From NCBI RefSeq assembly GCF_011761945.1, contig NZ_JAASQV010000007.1, positions 1 through 64,000 on the forward strand: a stretch of DNA of 64,000 nucleotides, written 5' to 3'. Below the pieces are notes generated by a model, which saw only the letters and a list, made by a program, of their open reading frames with translations, was not told the origin of the DNA and did not search any database. Numbering within the stretch: position 1 is the stretch's first letter; the number at the start of each line of letters is the position of its first letter. The DNA is from Sphingomonas leidyi. Its GTDB lineage: Bacteria; Pseudomonadota; Alphaproteobacteria; Sphingomonadales; Sphingomonadaceae. Below, piece by piece: positions 8,907 to 17,370 of the stretch. Both the position numbers and the translations under genes were made by a program.

Positions 8907-9656
8907 ATGAAGCTCGTCCTGTCCGCCGCGCTGCTCGCGCTGGCTGCCCCACTCGCCGCCCAGGCCCAGACCGTCCCCGCCCCCATCGCCGCCGCCCTGG
9001 GCGATGCGGGCCGCCCCCAGGCCGAGAAGGACCGCGACGCCGCCCGCCATCCCGGCGAAATCCTCGCCTTTGCCGGCATCGCGCCGGGCCAGAAGGTGGC
9101 CGACTTCATCATGGGCGGCGGCTATTGGACCCGCATCCTCGCGCCGACGGTGGGGCCGAAGGGCAAGGTCTATGCCTATCAGCCGGCGGAGTTCATCCAG
9201 TACCGCGCCGCCTATGCCGACGAGCAGAAGGCCGCGGTGGAGGGCCGCGCCAATGTCGCGCCGCTGCGCGACAGCCTGAGGAGCTTCGCCTTCCCGGAGC
9301 CGCTCGACGCGATCGTGACGGTGCAGAACTGGCACGACCTGCACCTCAAGGCGGCGGCGCCGGGCGCCGCCAGGGGCATCGCGAAGAAGCTCTATGATTC
9401 GCTCAAGCCCGGTGGCGTGCTGCTGGTGATCGACCATGTCGCCAACACCGATCCCGATTTCGCCGTGCCGCAGACGCTCCACCGCATCGATCCCGCCGCC
9501 GCGCGCGCGGAGATCGAATCGGCCGGCTTCAAGTTCGAAGGCGAGCTGCCGCTGCTGCGCAATCCGAACGATCCGCACACCGCCAATGTCTTCACGCCCG
9601 AGATCCGGGGCAAGACCGACCAGTTCATCTACAAGTTCCGCAAGCCGGCGGCGTGA
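8907..9656 (+). CDS. Secreted class I SAM-dependent methyltransferase-like protein
   Basis: 249 residues. Residues 1-22 form a clear signal peptide (MKLVLSAALLALAAPLAAQA). The rest is a Rossmann-like methyltransferase: the glycine motif I appears as VADFIMGGGYWTRIL near residue 70, motif II/III as KGKVYAYQP, and LKPGGVLLVIDHVA as the post-I strand. The signal peptide is odd because SAM is cytoplasmic. Proteins of this type are known in sphingomonads and xanthomonads, but the substrate is unknown. The gene is single, convergent with the small gene at 9704, and a GC-rich hairpin follows it. Confidence 0.85.
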   Translation: MKLVLSAALLALAAPLAAQAQTVPAPIAAALGDAGRPQAEKDRDAARHPGEILAFAGIAPGQKVADFIMGGGYWTRILAPTVGPKGKVYAYQPAEFIQYRAAYADEQKAAVEGRANVAPLRDSLRSFAFPEPLDAIVTVQNWHDLHLKAAAPGAARGIAKKLYDSLKPGGVLLVIDHVANTDPDFAVPQTLHRIDPAAARAEIESAGFKFEGELPLLRNPNDPHTANVFTPEIRGKTDQFIYKFRKPAA

Positions 9657-9664
9657 ATTTCCAA

Positions 9665-9693
9665 CGCCTCCCCCCGGCGCGCCGGGGGAGGCG
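9665..9693. terminator. Bidirectional terminator hairpin
   Basis: A 10-bp perfect stem (9665-9674 with 9684-9693) with a short GC loop lies between the convergent methyltransferase and small membrane protein genes. It can serve both strands; there is no strong T-run. Confidence 0.6.
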
Positions 9694-9703
9694 CCGCGCA
9701 ATC

Positions 9704-9895
9704 CTATCGCCCCGCTTCATTCTCCAGCGCGTTCGCCCGCGCCTCGATGCGCTCCATCGTCTCGTGCGTCCGTGCGCCGATATCGCTTGCCTGGCGATGG
9801 TCCTCCACGGCGCTGTGCCAGGCCACTCCGATCAGGAAGACGAGCAGCAGCGCGGTGAGGGCCGTGGCGAGCTGGAGCCAGCGTTGGATGGTCAT
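9704..9895 (-). CDS. Small single-pass membrane protein of unknown function
   Basis: 63 residues. One hydrophobic helix spans about residues 7-25 (LATALTALLLVFLIGVAWH), followed by a charged, probably coiled tail (THETMERIEARANALENEAGR). No family is recognised. It lies just downstream of the ATP synthase F0 operon terminator on the same strand and is convergent with the methyltransferase gene. Confidence 0.6.
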   Translation of the reverse strand: MTIQRWLQLATALTALLLVFLIGVAWHSAVEDHRQASDIGARTHETMERIEARANALENEAGR

Positions 9896-9948
9896 GCGGA
9901 TATCCTAGCCGCCCGCCCTCCATCCCGCCAGCACGGGAAGGGCGGACG

Positions 9949-9988
9949 CGAAAAGGGCGCGCATCCCCCTGGATGCGCGCCCTTTTCG
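9949..9988 (-). terminator. Rho-independent terminator of the F0 ATP synthase operon
   Basis: A perfect 18-bp stem (9949-9966 with 9971-9988) with a 4-nt loop ends in a CCTTTT run when read on the minus strand, 25 bases after the atpF stop codon. This is the strongest intrinsic terminator in the window. Confidence 0.9.
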
Positions 9989-10012
9989 AACGAGCCTCGC
10001 CGAAGCGGGCCG

Positions 10013-10564
10013 TCAGTTCAGGCGGCCAAGCCCGGCGATCGTCTGGTCGACGAGCTTCTTGTCGGCTTCGGCGCCATGCTTCTCCGCGATGATCGCGGCA
10101 GCGGCAGCGGCGGCGGCATCGGCCGCCTTGGCGCGAACCGCGGCGATCGCGGCGCGCTCGGCAGCGGCGATCTTGTCCTCGGCCATCTTGGCGCGGCGCC
10201 GGGTCAGTTCCTTGGCATCCGCCTCGGCCTTCTTCAGCAGCGCCTTGGCCTCGGCCTCGGCATGCTCGACGATCGCCGCGGCATCCGCCGCGCTCGCCGC
10301 ATTGCGCGCCTTGGCCTTGGCCAGCTCGGCCTCCGCCTCGGCACGAAGCGCGGTGGCCTCGTCCAGCTGCTGGCGGATCGAAGCGATCTTCGCGTCGAGC
10401 ATCTTGCCGATCATCGCCGGCACGCGCTTCCACAGAATAACGCCAAGCACGACGAGCATCGCGATGGCGACGAAGCCCGGCGCGGTGATGCCGAACGCCT
10501 CAGGCTCATGATGGAGTTCCACGGTGCCGGTCTCCGCCTTCATGCCATGGGGTTGTTCAGCCAT
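10013..10564 (-). CDS. atpF: F0F1 ATP synthase subunit b
   Basis: Peripheral stalk subunit linking F0 to F1. 183 residues with an N-terminal tail, a single membrane helix near residues 30-48 (FVAIAMLVVLGVILWKRVP), and a long Ala/Lys/Glu-rich coiled coil to the C-terminus. It is the last gene of the operon; its start overlaps the end of the b' gene by eight bases, which suggests translational coupling. The presence of both b and b' is typical of Alphaproteobacteria and phototroph-related lineages. Confidence 0.93.
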   Translation of the reverse strand: MAEQPHGMKAETGTVELHHEPEAFGITAPGFVAIAMLVVLGVILWKRVPAMIGKMLDAKIASIRQQLDEATALRAEAEAELAKAKARNAASAADAAAIVEHAEAEAKALLKKAEADAKELTRRRAKMAEDKIAAAERAAIAAVRAKAADAAAAAAAAIIAEKHGAEADKKLVDQTIAGLGRLN

Positions 10565-11051
10565 TGGCCAGCGCCGCCTTCACTTGCTTGGTGACCGACG
10601 CGCGGTCGGCCGTCACGCCCGAGAGCTTGGCGACGATCTCCTGGACGGCATCCACCGTCCCGGCCTCGATCTCGCCCAGCGCCTGGGTCTTGGTCGCTTC
10701 GATGCGCACGGTTGCCTCGGCGACCTTCGCCTCGGACGCGGCATCGCCCTTCTTCACTTCGGCTTCGGCCTTGGCAGTCGCCTTGTCCTTGGCCTGGCTC
10801 AGCGTCGCGAGCGCCGTGGTCCGGGCCGATTCCAGCCCGGACTCGTAAGCGGCATCCGACGCATGGGCCGCGTCTCGGGCAGCCTCGGCCGCGGCGAGGT
10901 CTCCGGCGATGCGGGCGTTGCGGTCCTCTACCGTACGCTCGATCTTCGGAACCATCGCCTTGCCGATCCCGAAATAGATGAGCGCAAACACGATCGCGAG
11001 CCAGAAGAGCTGCGACGCGTAGATCTCAGGGATTTGGGATAGCTGCGGCAT
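10557..11051 (-). CDS. atpF': F0F1 ATP synthase subunit b'
   Basis: Second peripheral-stalk subunit, expected to pair with b as a heterodimer. 164 residues: a membrane helix near residues 12-30 (LFWLAIVFALIYFGIGKAM) followed by the signature VPKIERTVEDRNARI and a long coiled coil. It lies 22 bases after atpE and overlaps atpF. Position and sequence distinguish it from b. Confidence 0.93.
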   Translation of the reverse strand: MPQLSQIPEIYASQLFWLAIVFALIYFGIGKAMVPKIERTVEDRNARIAGDLAAAEAARDAAHASDAAYESGLESARTTALATLSQAKDKATAKAEAEVKKGDAASEAKVAEATVRIEATKTQALGEIEAGTVDAVQEIVAKLSGVTADRASVTKQVKAALANG

Positions 11052-11073
11052 TGGCTGTCCTCGAGACTACCAG

Positions 11074-11304
11074 TTAGCGAACGACGAACAGGATCAGGAT
11101 CGCGACGACGAACGCGATCAGGCCCAGAAGCTCGGCACCGGCGAAGCCGATGAACAGGCGGCCCTGCTGGCCGTCGGCGGCACCCGGGTTGCGCAGCGCG
11201 CCCTCGAGGAACGAACCGAACACGTTGCCCACGCCGAGCGCGGCCAGGCCGATGCCGATCGCCGCAAGGCCGGCACCGATGTACATTGCACCAACGTCAG
11301 TCAT
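11074..11304 (-). CDS. atpE: F0F1 ATP synthase subunit c
   Basis: Proton-carrying rotor subunit. 76 residues forming two membrane helices. Helix 1 has the glycine pattern GAGLAAIGIGLAALGVG; helix 2 carries the essential carboxylate Glu58 in GFAGAELLGL. The loop is RNPGAADGQQG. No sodium-type ligand set is evident, so proton coupling is expected. The ATG at 11304 follows an AGGGAGC ribosome-binding site. The open frame continues upstream through atpB but that part is shadow. Confidence 0.97.
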   Translation of the reverse strand: MTDVGAMYIGAGLAAIGIGLAALGVGNVFGSFLEGALRNPGAADGQQGRLFIGFAGAELLGLIAFVVAILILFVVR

Positions 11305-11348
11305 TTCAAGCTCCCTACGTAATCCAAAAAACAAACGAACAGCGCGAC

Positions 11349-12122
11349 TTAGTGCAGGTGCACCGCGTCGTGGAGATAAAGCGAGGTCAGCAGCGCGAAG
11401 ACGTACGCCTGGATCGCGCAGACCAGCAGTTCGAGCGCGCTCACGCCGATGATCATCAGCATCGAGGCGAACCACACGCCATAGCCGATGCCGCCGGCAT
11501 TCAGGCCCTGGACGGCGAAGCTGCCGAACACTTCGAGCAGGATGTGCCCCGCGGTCATCGCGACGAACAGTCGCAGGCCCAGCGAGAAGGGGCGCACCAT
11601 GAACGAGATGAATTCCACCGGGATGATCACCGGCATCAGCCACAGCGGCGCGCCGTGCGGCACGAACAGGCCGAAGAACTTCAGGCCGTGCTTCCAGAAG
11701 CCGACCGCGAGCACGATGGCGAACGAGAAGAAGGCCAGCACCGCGGTCACGGTGATGTGGCTGGTCACCGCGAAGGTGTGCAGCCCCGGCACCACCGCCA
11801 GCGGCAGGATGCCCACCAGGTTGGCGAACAGGATGAAGAAGAACAGCGAGAAGATGTAGGGGGCGAACTTCTTGCCGCCCTTGCCGATGCTGGTGTTCAC
11901 CATCGAATCGATGAAGCCCACCGCGCCCTCGGCCATCAGCTGCCACTTGCCCGGGATCAGCGCGCGCTTCATCCCGCCCAGCATGAACACGAACAGCAGC
12001 GCCGCCACGACGAACATGAACAGGGCCGAGTTGGTGAACGAGAGATCATAGCCAAGCAGATCGAACTTGATCAGCTTGCCGACCTCGAACTGCTCCATCG
12101 GATTGATTGCGCCGGCGCTCAC
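11349..12122 (-). CDS. atpB: F0F1 ATP synthase subunit a
   Basis: Stator subunit forming the proton half-channels. 257 residues with about five membrane helices; the essential arginine sits in SLGLRLFVAMTAGHI. The start is a GTG at 12122 that overlaps the atpI stop as GTGA; an ATG eight codons in (MEQFEVGK) is an alternative. It is second in the operon atpI-atpB-atpE-atpF'-atpF. Confidence 0.96.
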   Translation of the reverse strand: MSAGAINPMEQFEVGKLIKFDLLGYDLSFTNSALFMFVVAALLFVFMLGGMKRALIPGKWQLMAEGAVGFIDSMVNTSIGKGGKKFAPYIFSLFFFILFANLVGILPLAVVPGLHTFAVTSHITVTAVLAFFSFAIVLAVGFWKHGLKFFGLFVPHGAPLWLMPVIIPVEFISFMVRPFSLGLRLFVAMTAGHILLEVFGSFAVQGLNAGGIGYGVWFASMLMIIGVSALELLVCAIQAYVFALLTSLYLHDAVHLH

Positions 12123-12415
12123 TCAACGCGCTCCTTCGAGATCTTGTAGATGTTGCGGAAAGCCGCCGCGATCGACAGCACGAGCAGGGTCAGCAGCAGC
12201 CACGGGCTGGTGCCCAGCCAGCTGTCCAGCGCATACCCCAGGATTCCACCGCCCAGCGGCATGCCGATCAGGTCCATCAGCACGCGCGAACCCTGCTTGT
12301 AGCCCTTGGCGTCGGCAGGCGCCTTGGGAACCGCCGATCCGGTGCGCGCAGCCTCGGCCGCCTTCGCATCGGCGATGCGGCGGTCAAGGTCGCTCGGAGC
12401 ACGGTCTTGGGTCAA
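12119..12415 (-). CDS. atpI: ATP synthase protein I (AtpI)
   Basis: Small membrane protein encoded first in the F0 operon; in other bacteria it helps assemble the c-ring or transports Mg. The N-terminal half is charged (DLDRRIADAKAAEAART); the C-terminal half has two membrane helices (VLMDLIGMPLGGGILGYALD and SPWLLLTLLVLSIAAAF). The start is uncertain: I chose the TTG at 12415 (98 residues), which matches usual AtpI length. An ATG at 12472 would add 19 hydrophobic residues that do not look like AtpI. The gene diverges from radC. Confidence 0.85.
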   Translation of the reverse strand: MTQDRAPSDLDRRIADAKAAEAARTGSAVPKAPADAKGYKQGSRVLMDLIGMPLGGGILGYALDSWLGTSPWLLLTLLVLSIAAAFRNIYKISKERVE

Positions 12416-12611
12416 GGCGGTCAAGGCGTTCCAGATATGAAAAAAGCCGCCGACAGCGCCGACGACATACAAGCATCGCCGGCTGTTCGGCCGCGTTGCT
12501 CGGGCGCTTTAGGAACGCTGGCGGACCGAGTCAACTCCGGGTCAGGTCTCGCCGCCAAATCGGCGAAATCCTCGCCTTGAATAACGGCGCATTTGCAGGA
12601 ACAAGCCGGAC

Positions 12612-13211
12612 ATGTCCGAACGTTCCGACAATAGCGGCCACCGCGCGCGCCTGCGCCGCCGCCTGTTCGAGGGCGGGCCGGACGCGCTGCTCGATCACGA
12701 ACTCGTCGAATACCTCCTCGCACTGGCGATTCCCCGGCAGGATACCAAGCCGCTGGCCAGGGCGCTGCTCCACGAATTCGGCGGCATCGCCGGGCTTCTC
12801 ACTGCGGATGCCGAGGCGCTGGCGCGCGTGAAGGGCATGGGCGAGACCAGCGTCGCCGCCTTGAAGACGGCCCATGCCGCGGCGCTCCGCCTGCTGCGCG
12901 CCGAAGTCGCCGAGCGCCCGGTACTCGCCAATTGGCAGGCATTGCTCGATTATCTGCGCGCCGACATGGCCCATCATGCGATCGAGCGCTTCCGCGTCCT
13001 CCATCTCAATTCCAAGAACATGCTGATCCGCGACGAGCTGATGGGCGAAGGCACGATCGACGAGGCCGCCGTCTATGTCCGCGAAGTGATCCGGCGCGCG
13101 ATCGAGCTCGGCTCCGCGGCGCTGATCCTTGTCCACAACCACCCCACACCAAGGCGGATGATCACGACAGATCCCGCATATCCACTTACAATCACTATGT
13201 TTTCCGCGTGA
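12612..13211 (+). pseudogene. radC: radC, 5' part, interrupted by a genomic island
   Basis: Codons 1-178 encode normal RadC: the helix-hairpin-helix-like N-terminus (GPDALLDHELVEYLLALAIPR; VKGMGETSVAALK) and the JAB/MPN domain up to the metal motif LILVHNHP. At 13145 the sequence leaves RadC and reads 21 island-encoded residues before a stop, so the JAMM motif (H-x-H-x7-S-x2-D) is cut. The missing C-terminal 48 codons lie at 30589-30735 in the same frame sense. Joining the two parts gives a 226-residue RadC, the usual length. The truncated protein is probably inactive as a metalloprotein (inference). Confidence 0.95.
13131..13145. repeat. attL, left 15-bp direct repeat of the island
   Basis: GTCCACAACCACCCC, in frame as Val-His-Asn-His-Pro of RadC. 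It matches attR at 30574-30588 except for one silent C/T difference in the second His codon. It is the last sequence shared with an intact radC. Confidence 0.9.
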
Positions 13212-13235
13212 AGTAAACCATAGCGCACAATAGCG

Positions 13236-13295
13236 AATTGGGGGCGGTTTGGGGGGTAGAAACCACTCCCCATACCCCAATTACCGTCCCCAATT
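13236..13295. other. Cluster of CCCCAATT motifs, possible recombinase arm sites
   Basis: CCCCAATT occurs at 13275-13282 and 13288-13295, and inverted as AATTGGGG at 13236-13243. A further copy sits at 30434-30441 near the right end. The distances of 90-160 bp from the crossover repeats resemble the arm-binding sites of lambda-type integrases. This role is inferred from position and repetition only. Confidence 0.45.
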
Positions 13296-13346
13296 TTGTA
13301 CCCGAACCCACCACCCGAATCCGGCTCCGGCTGCTACTGGCAACCA

Positions 13347-13652
13347 TTATTTCGCCGCCGCCGAAGCCGACGGTGAGATTAGTTTCTCCCTACCGGAGGC
13401 AGCTTCCATGCTCCGCCCAGGGGCTTCGGTGCTGGCATTTTCCAACGGCAGGGACTTCACTCGCTTGCACAAAACGAGATTCGACCGATCCCATTGATCG
13501 AGCTCTGTAACGGGATAGAGCACAGCCCGTCCCAGTTTGAGGAACGAAGGACCGATCCGCATTGAACGCCAATTGCGGAGCGTACCCTCGGTTATCATCC
13601 CTCGGTATCGCTCCATTACCTCTTCGATAGTCAGGTAGGCCGTACTCTCCAC
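13347..13652 (-). CDS. AlpA/excisionase-like DNA-binding protein
   Basis: 101 residues from a GTG at 13652, chosen because AGGGGAG lies five bases upstream; the open frame extends to 13730 without a better start. The N-terminal 55 residues (LTIEEVMERYRGMITEGTLRNW, then GRAVLYPVTELDQWDRSN) match the winged helix-turn-helix of MerR-like excisionases (HTH_17), which recognise element ends and favour excision. It lies 200 bp inside attL, the place expected for a recombination directionality factor. The C-terminal 40 residues are unstructured and match nothing I know. There is no integrase beside it. Confidence 0.7.
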   Translation of the reverse strand: MESTAYLTIEEVMERYRGMITEGTLRNWRSMRIGPSFLKLGRAVLYPVTELDQWDRSNLVLCKRVKSLPLENASTEAPGRSMEAASGREKLISPSASAAAK

Positions 13653-13962
13653 GAAATCTCCCCTGGTCAGCAATTGTGCAACAGCCTGTTGCACTGTCAC
13701 CGACCTGCCGACCTTAGGCAGGCAGGGCAAGGCGGCGCACAGCCATCGACACAGCCCCGGATACGCCGGCTCGTTACAATGGTCCGTGAGGGGGCTACCG
13801 GCCGCGACGCTTACCGGCTGCGAGTTGCTCGAACTCGGGCATCGCCTCGTGGACTGCTACGATAGCGTCCTGTGCGGCAAGCCCTTTGATTCTTGCTGCG
13901 AGCTTGGAGAAAGTGCTCTGCGTCAGGCGCTCGCTTCGACCAGCGCGCCGGTGGAGACCCGC
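13653..13962. other. Noncoding stretch upstream of the excisionase gene
   Basis: No convincing gene. A minus-strand frame ending at 13795 reads an Arg/Lys-rich peptide ending MPEFEQLAAGKRRGR, which may be the tail of a decayed gene, but no start or family could be identified. The stretch holds the promoter region of the excisionase gene. Confidence 0.4.
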
Positions 13963-14035
13963 CTGGCCGCTCTTGGGCCGATTGCGGTCGATCCGCTTTT
14001 CGCATTTAAGGCTCGATAAGCGGACATTTGACATG
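13963..14035. repeat. Island boundary repeat, copy A
   Basis: About 70 bp that align with copy D at 25772-25845: both contain GCTCTTGGGCCG, then ATCCGCTTTT about 7-8 bases later, then AAG-GCTCGATA or AAGCTCGATA, then CAT-TG. It lies between the excisionase gene and the LysR cluster, so it marks a cargo boundary. Confidence 0.6.
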
Positions 14036-14057
14036 TGTCTCCGGGACCTTGGCGACG

Positions 14058-14951
14058 CTAGCCGCGATGGCGCAACGCATCGACGATGACCTGAAATGCC
14101 GGGAGATTCTGGCGGCGGCTCGGATAGTAGAGGAAATAGCCATCGAAGAAGGGCGACCAGTCGTCGAGGACCTGGACGAGTTCGCCGGACGCGATATGCC
14201 GTTCGACGATGCTCTCGGGCACATAGGCGATACCGTAGCCGCTCGCGGCGGCGTCGATCATGGCATAGCTGTTGTTGAAGGCGAGCTGGCCATCGACCCG
14301 AACGCGCAGTTCCTTGCCGTCCTTCTCGAATTCCCAGGCATAGAGGCCGCCCGAGGTCTCGTGCCGCATGTTGATGCAGACATGCCCGACCAGTTCGCGA
14401 GGATGCTGCGGTTTCTCCCGCGCCACAAAATAGTCGGGAGACGCGACCGCCACCAACCGCCAATCAGGCCCGATCCGTACCGCGATCATATCCTGCTCGA
14501 CGCTTTCGCCGAGGCGCACCCCCGCGTCATAGCCTTCCTCGACGATATTTCGGAAGCTGCTGTCGAGGAGGAGTTCGACGCTGATATCGGGATACACGCT
14601 CAGCACGGGCTTCAATTTCGGCCAGACCACGCTCTCGAGCGCATGATCCGAGAGGGTGAGCCGGATCGATCCTGAAGGCTTGTCGCGAAGCGCTGTTAGC
14701 GCCGCGATCTCCTCCTCGATTTCGGCAATGCGCGGAGCGAGCGTCTGGAGCAGTCGCTCGCCAGCTTCGGTCGTCGCGACATTGCGCGTCGTGCGTGTCA
14801 GCAAGCGGATGCCCATCCGCGCCTCGAGCTGCTTGATCGCATGGCTGAGCGTCGATTGCGCGACGCCGAGCTTGGCGGCCGCCTTGGTGAAGCTGCGTTC
14901 CTCGGCAACGGCCTGGAACCAGATCAGTTGATTGAGGTCGGTTCGAGCCAT
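14058..14951 (-). CDS. LysR-family transcriptional regulator
   Basis: 297 residues with the LysR winged HTH at residues 5-65 (FQAVAEERSFTKAAAKLGVAQSTLSHAIKQLE) and a periplasmic-binding-like effector domain after residue 90. It is transcribed away from the MFS transporter gene 113 bp upstream, the usual arrangement for a LysR protein that controls its divergent neighbour. The likely targets are the MFS-hydrolase genes (inference). The inducer is unknown. Confidence 0.93.
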   Translation of the reverse strand: MARTDLNQLIWFQAVAEERSFTKAAAKLGVAQSTLSHAIKQLEARMGIRLLTRTTRNVATTEAGERLLQTLAPRIAEIEEEIAALTALRDKPSGSIRLTLSDHALESVVWPKLKPVLSVYPDISVELLLDSSFRNIVEEGYDAGVRLGESVEQDMIAVRIGPDWRLVAVASPDYFVAREKPQHPRELVGHVCINMRHETSGGLYAWEFEKDGKELRVRVDGQLAFNNSYAMIDAAASGYGIAYVPESIVERHIASGELVQVLDDWSPFFDGYFLYYPSRRQNLPAFQVIVDALRHRG

Positions 14952-15064
14952 GATCCTCCCAGAGGATTATTAGTACATATCGATTAGTTCATGCGGATTT
15001 GCACGGGTAATTGCTTTATCGCGGAATCGCTAGATGGCTCCTGCAAGTTACGGGAGCGAAGAGA

Positions 15065-16252
15065 ATGACCGCGGCAGCCCTGGCGATCGAGGAAAACAGG
15101 CCCACAGCTGCTTGGGGCGCAGTCATGTCGATGGCGCTGTGCGTTGCGATGCTGATCGCGTCGGAGTTCATGCCGGTCAGCCTGCTGACGCCGATGGCTC
15201 ATGGCCTTGGGGCGACCGAGGGCCAGACCGGACAGGCGATCTCCGTGAGCGGGTTGTTCGCGGTCGCGGCCAGTCTCCTTATCACGACCGCGGCGGGCAC
15301 GCTCAACCGCAAATGGGTGCTGGTGGCGACGACCGCCCTCATGCTGCTGTCGCTCGTCCTCGTCGCCGCTGCACCGAGTTTCGCGGTGCTGATGATCGGT
15401 CGCGCATTGCTCGGCATTTGCATCGGCGGCTTCTGGTCGCTGGCAACGGCAGTGATCATGCGGCTGGTTCCGCAGGACGATGTGCCGAAGGCGCTCGCGC
15501 TGATGTTCGGTGGGCAGGCGATTGCCGGTGCTTTCGCCGCGCCGATCGGCAGCTATCTCGGCGGCCTGTTCGGATGGCGCGAGGTGTTCTGGGCGCTGAC
15601 GCCGATCGTCGCGATCAATCTCGTCTGGCATGTCGTCGCCCTACCTTCGCTGCCCACCGCGCAGAAGCAGGATGTCCGAACCATGCTCGGCCTGTTGAAG
15701 CGTCCATATTTCCGGCGCGGGCTGATCGCCTGCATGCTGTCATGGGGTTCGGCCTTCACCATGTTCACCTACCTCCGGCCGTTTCTCGAGCAGGTCACGG
15801 GCGTCGGCGTGACGGGGCTATCGATCCTTCTGCTGATCCTCGGTTGCGCGGGCTTCCTCGGCACCTGGGCCGCGGATCGCCTTCTGACAGGCAATGTCGC
15901 ACCGTTCCTCAAGCTGCCCGCGCTCGTCATGGGCGGCGCGACGATCGGTCTGCTGCTGCTCGGCTTCTCGGTCATCGCGGCAGCTCTGTTCATGGCGATC
16001 TGGGGCGCGATGAACACCATGTTCTCGGTGATCTGGATGACGTGGATGTCGCGGAATGCTGACGACGCGCCTGAAGCCGCCGGCAGCCTGATGGTCGCGG
16101 CGATCCAGACTTCCATCCTGCTCGGCGCCGTTATGGGCGGGATGCTGCTCGACAGCCTTTCGATCCAGGCGACTTTCATCGGCAGCATCGTCCTCGCCGC
16201 CGCCGCGATCCTGCTGATCGGCAACGGCCGTAAGATGCTCAAGCCGGAATGA
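15065..16252 (+). CDS. MFS efflux transporter, AraJ/NepI-like
   Basis: 395 residues with 12 predicted membrane helices. The segment after helix 2 (GHGLGATEGQTGQAISVSG-type) and the LNRKWVLVATTALMLLSLVLV helix fit the drug:proton antiporter-like DHA1 families AraJ and NepI. The ATG at 15065 is preceded by GGGAG at 8 nt; 18 in-frame codons upstream lack a ribosome-binding site. It is first in a plus-strand operon with the hydrolase and aldo/keto reductase fragment, divergent from the LysR gene. The substrate is unknown. Confidence 0.9.
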   Translation: MTAAALAIEENRPTAAWGAVMSMALCVAMLIASEFMPVSLLTPMAHGLGATEGQTGQAISVSGLFAVAASLLITTAAGTLNRKWVLVATTALMLLSLVLVAAAPSFAVLMIGRALLGICIGGFWSLATAVIMRLVPQDDVPKALALMFGGQAIAGAFAAPIGSYLGGLFGWREVFWALTPIVAINLVWHVVALPSLPTAQKQDVRTMLGLLKRPYFRRGLIACMLSWGSAFTMFTYLRPFLEQVTGVGVTGLSILLLILGCAGFLGTWAADRLLTGNVAPFLKLPALVMGGATIGLLLLGFSVIAAALFMAIWGAMNTMFSVIWMTWMSRNADDAPEAAGSLMVAAIQTSILLGAVMGGMLLDSLSIQATFIGSIVLAAAAILLIGNGRKMLKPE

Positions 16253-16262
16253 GGAGATGACC

Positions 16263-17366
16263 ATGACCGACACGACCACGCGAACCGCGCAGGCCAAGCC
16301 CGTAGGGCGGCGCGCGTTGCTCAAACTGACCGGCGCAGGCGCGGCTGCCCTGACCGCCGGGTCGCTCTTCAACATCTCCAACGCGGAGGCCCGGACGATG
16401 GAAACGCAGACCATGACGACCGAATGGGACAAGACCTTCCCGAAGAGCCCGAACGTCGATCATCAGAAGATCAGGTTCAAGAACCGCTATGGCATCACCC
16501 TTGCGGGCGACCTCTATCTGCCGAAGAACCATGCGGACAAGCGCCTTGCCGCGCTCGCTGTCGGCGGTCCGTTCGGTGCGGTCAAGGAGCAGTCGTCAGG
16601 GCTGTATGCGCAGACCATGGCCGAGCGCGGCTTCGCTGCCCTGGCCTTCGACGCGTCCTACACCGGCGAGAGCGGCGGCGAACCGCGCAATATCGCCTCT
16701 CCCGACATCAACACCGAAGATTTCAGCGCAGCAGTCGACTTTCTCGGCCTGCATCCCTCGGTCGATCGCGAGCGGATCGGGATCATCGGTATTTGCGGCT
16801 GGGGTGGCATGGCGCTGAACGCGGCCGCGGTGGACAAGCGCGTCAAGGCAGTCGTCGCGAGCACCATGTACGACATGACCCGCGTCATGTCGAAGGGCTA
16901 CAACGACAGCGTGACGCTCGAACAGCGGACGCAGATGCTGGAGCAACTCAGCCGACAGCGCTGGGCCGACGCGGCGGATGGTAAGTCGGCCTATCAGTCT
17001 CGCTACAACGAGCTGAAGGGTGACGAAGCGCAGTTCCTGGTCGACTATCACGACTACTACATGACGCCGCGCGGCTATCACGCGCGTGCGGTCAACTCGG
17101 GCAACGCCTGGACGCGGACCACGCCGCTGTCGTTCATGAACATGCCGCTCCTGACCTACATCAAGGAAATCTCGCCGCGCCCGGTGCTGCTGATCCACGG
17201 CGAGAAGGCCCATTCGCGCTATTTCAGCGAGACCGCCTTCGCCGCGGCGGGAGAGCCGAAGGAACTGATGATCATCCCCGGGGCCAGCCACGTTGATCTC
17301 TACGACCGAACGGACGTGATCCCGCTCGACAAGCTGCACTCCTTCTTCGAGCAGCATCTTCGCTGA
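16263..17366 (+). CDS. Exported alpha/beta hydrolase, YcjY-like
   Basis: 367 residues. A twin-arginine signal is visible at residues 16-36 (GRRALLKLTGAGAAALTAG). The hydrolase core has the nucleophile elbow GICGWGG, with Cys rather than Ser at the nucleophile position, as in dienelactone hydrolase and YcjY-type proteins; the late HVDLYDR segment supplies the His. The start is the second ATG (16263), which has GGAG six bases before it; an ATG at 16257 touches the ribosome-binding site. It follows the MFS gene by 10 bases and probably acts on the same compound class. Confidence 0.85.
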   Translation: MTDTTTRTAQAKPVGRRALLKLTGAGAAALTAGSLFNISNAEARTMETQTMTTEWDKTFPKSPNVDHQKIRFKNRYGITLAGDLYLPKNHADKRLAALAVGGPFGAVKEQSSGLYAQTMAERGFAALAFDASYTGESGGEPRNIASPDINTEDFSAAVDFLGLHPSVDRERIGIIGICGWGGMALNAAAVDKRVKAVVASTMYDMTRVMSKGYNDSVTLEQRTQMLEQLSRQRWADAADGKSAYQSRYNELKGDEAQFLVDYHDYYMTPRGYHARAVNSGNAWTRTTPLSFMNMPLLTYIKEISPRPVLLIHGEKAHSRYFSETAFAAAGEPKELMIIPGASHVDLYDRTDVIPLDKLHSFFEQHLR

Positions 17367-17370
17367 GGGG

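Noticed and set aside
13653..14057. Decayed integrase in the minus-strand frame ending at 13795
   Set aside because: The peptide MPEFEQLAAGKRRGR and its surroundings lack recombinase motifs; recorded only as possible gene tail.
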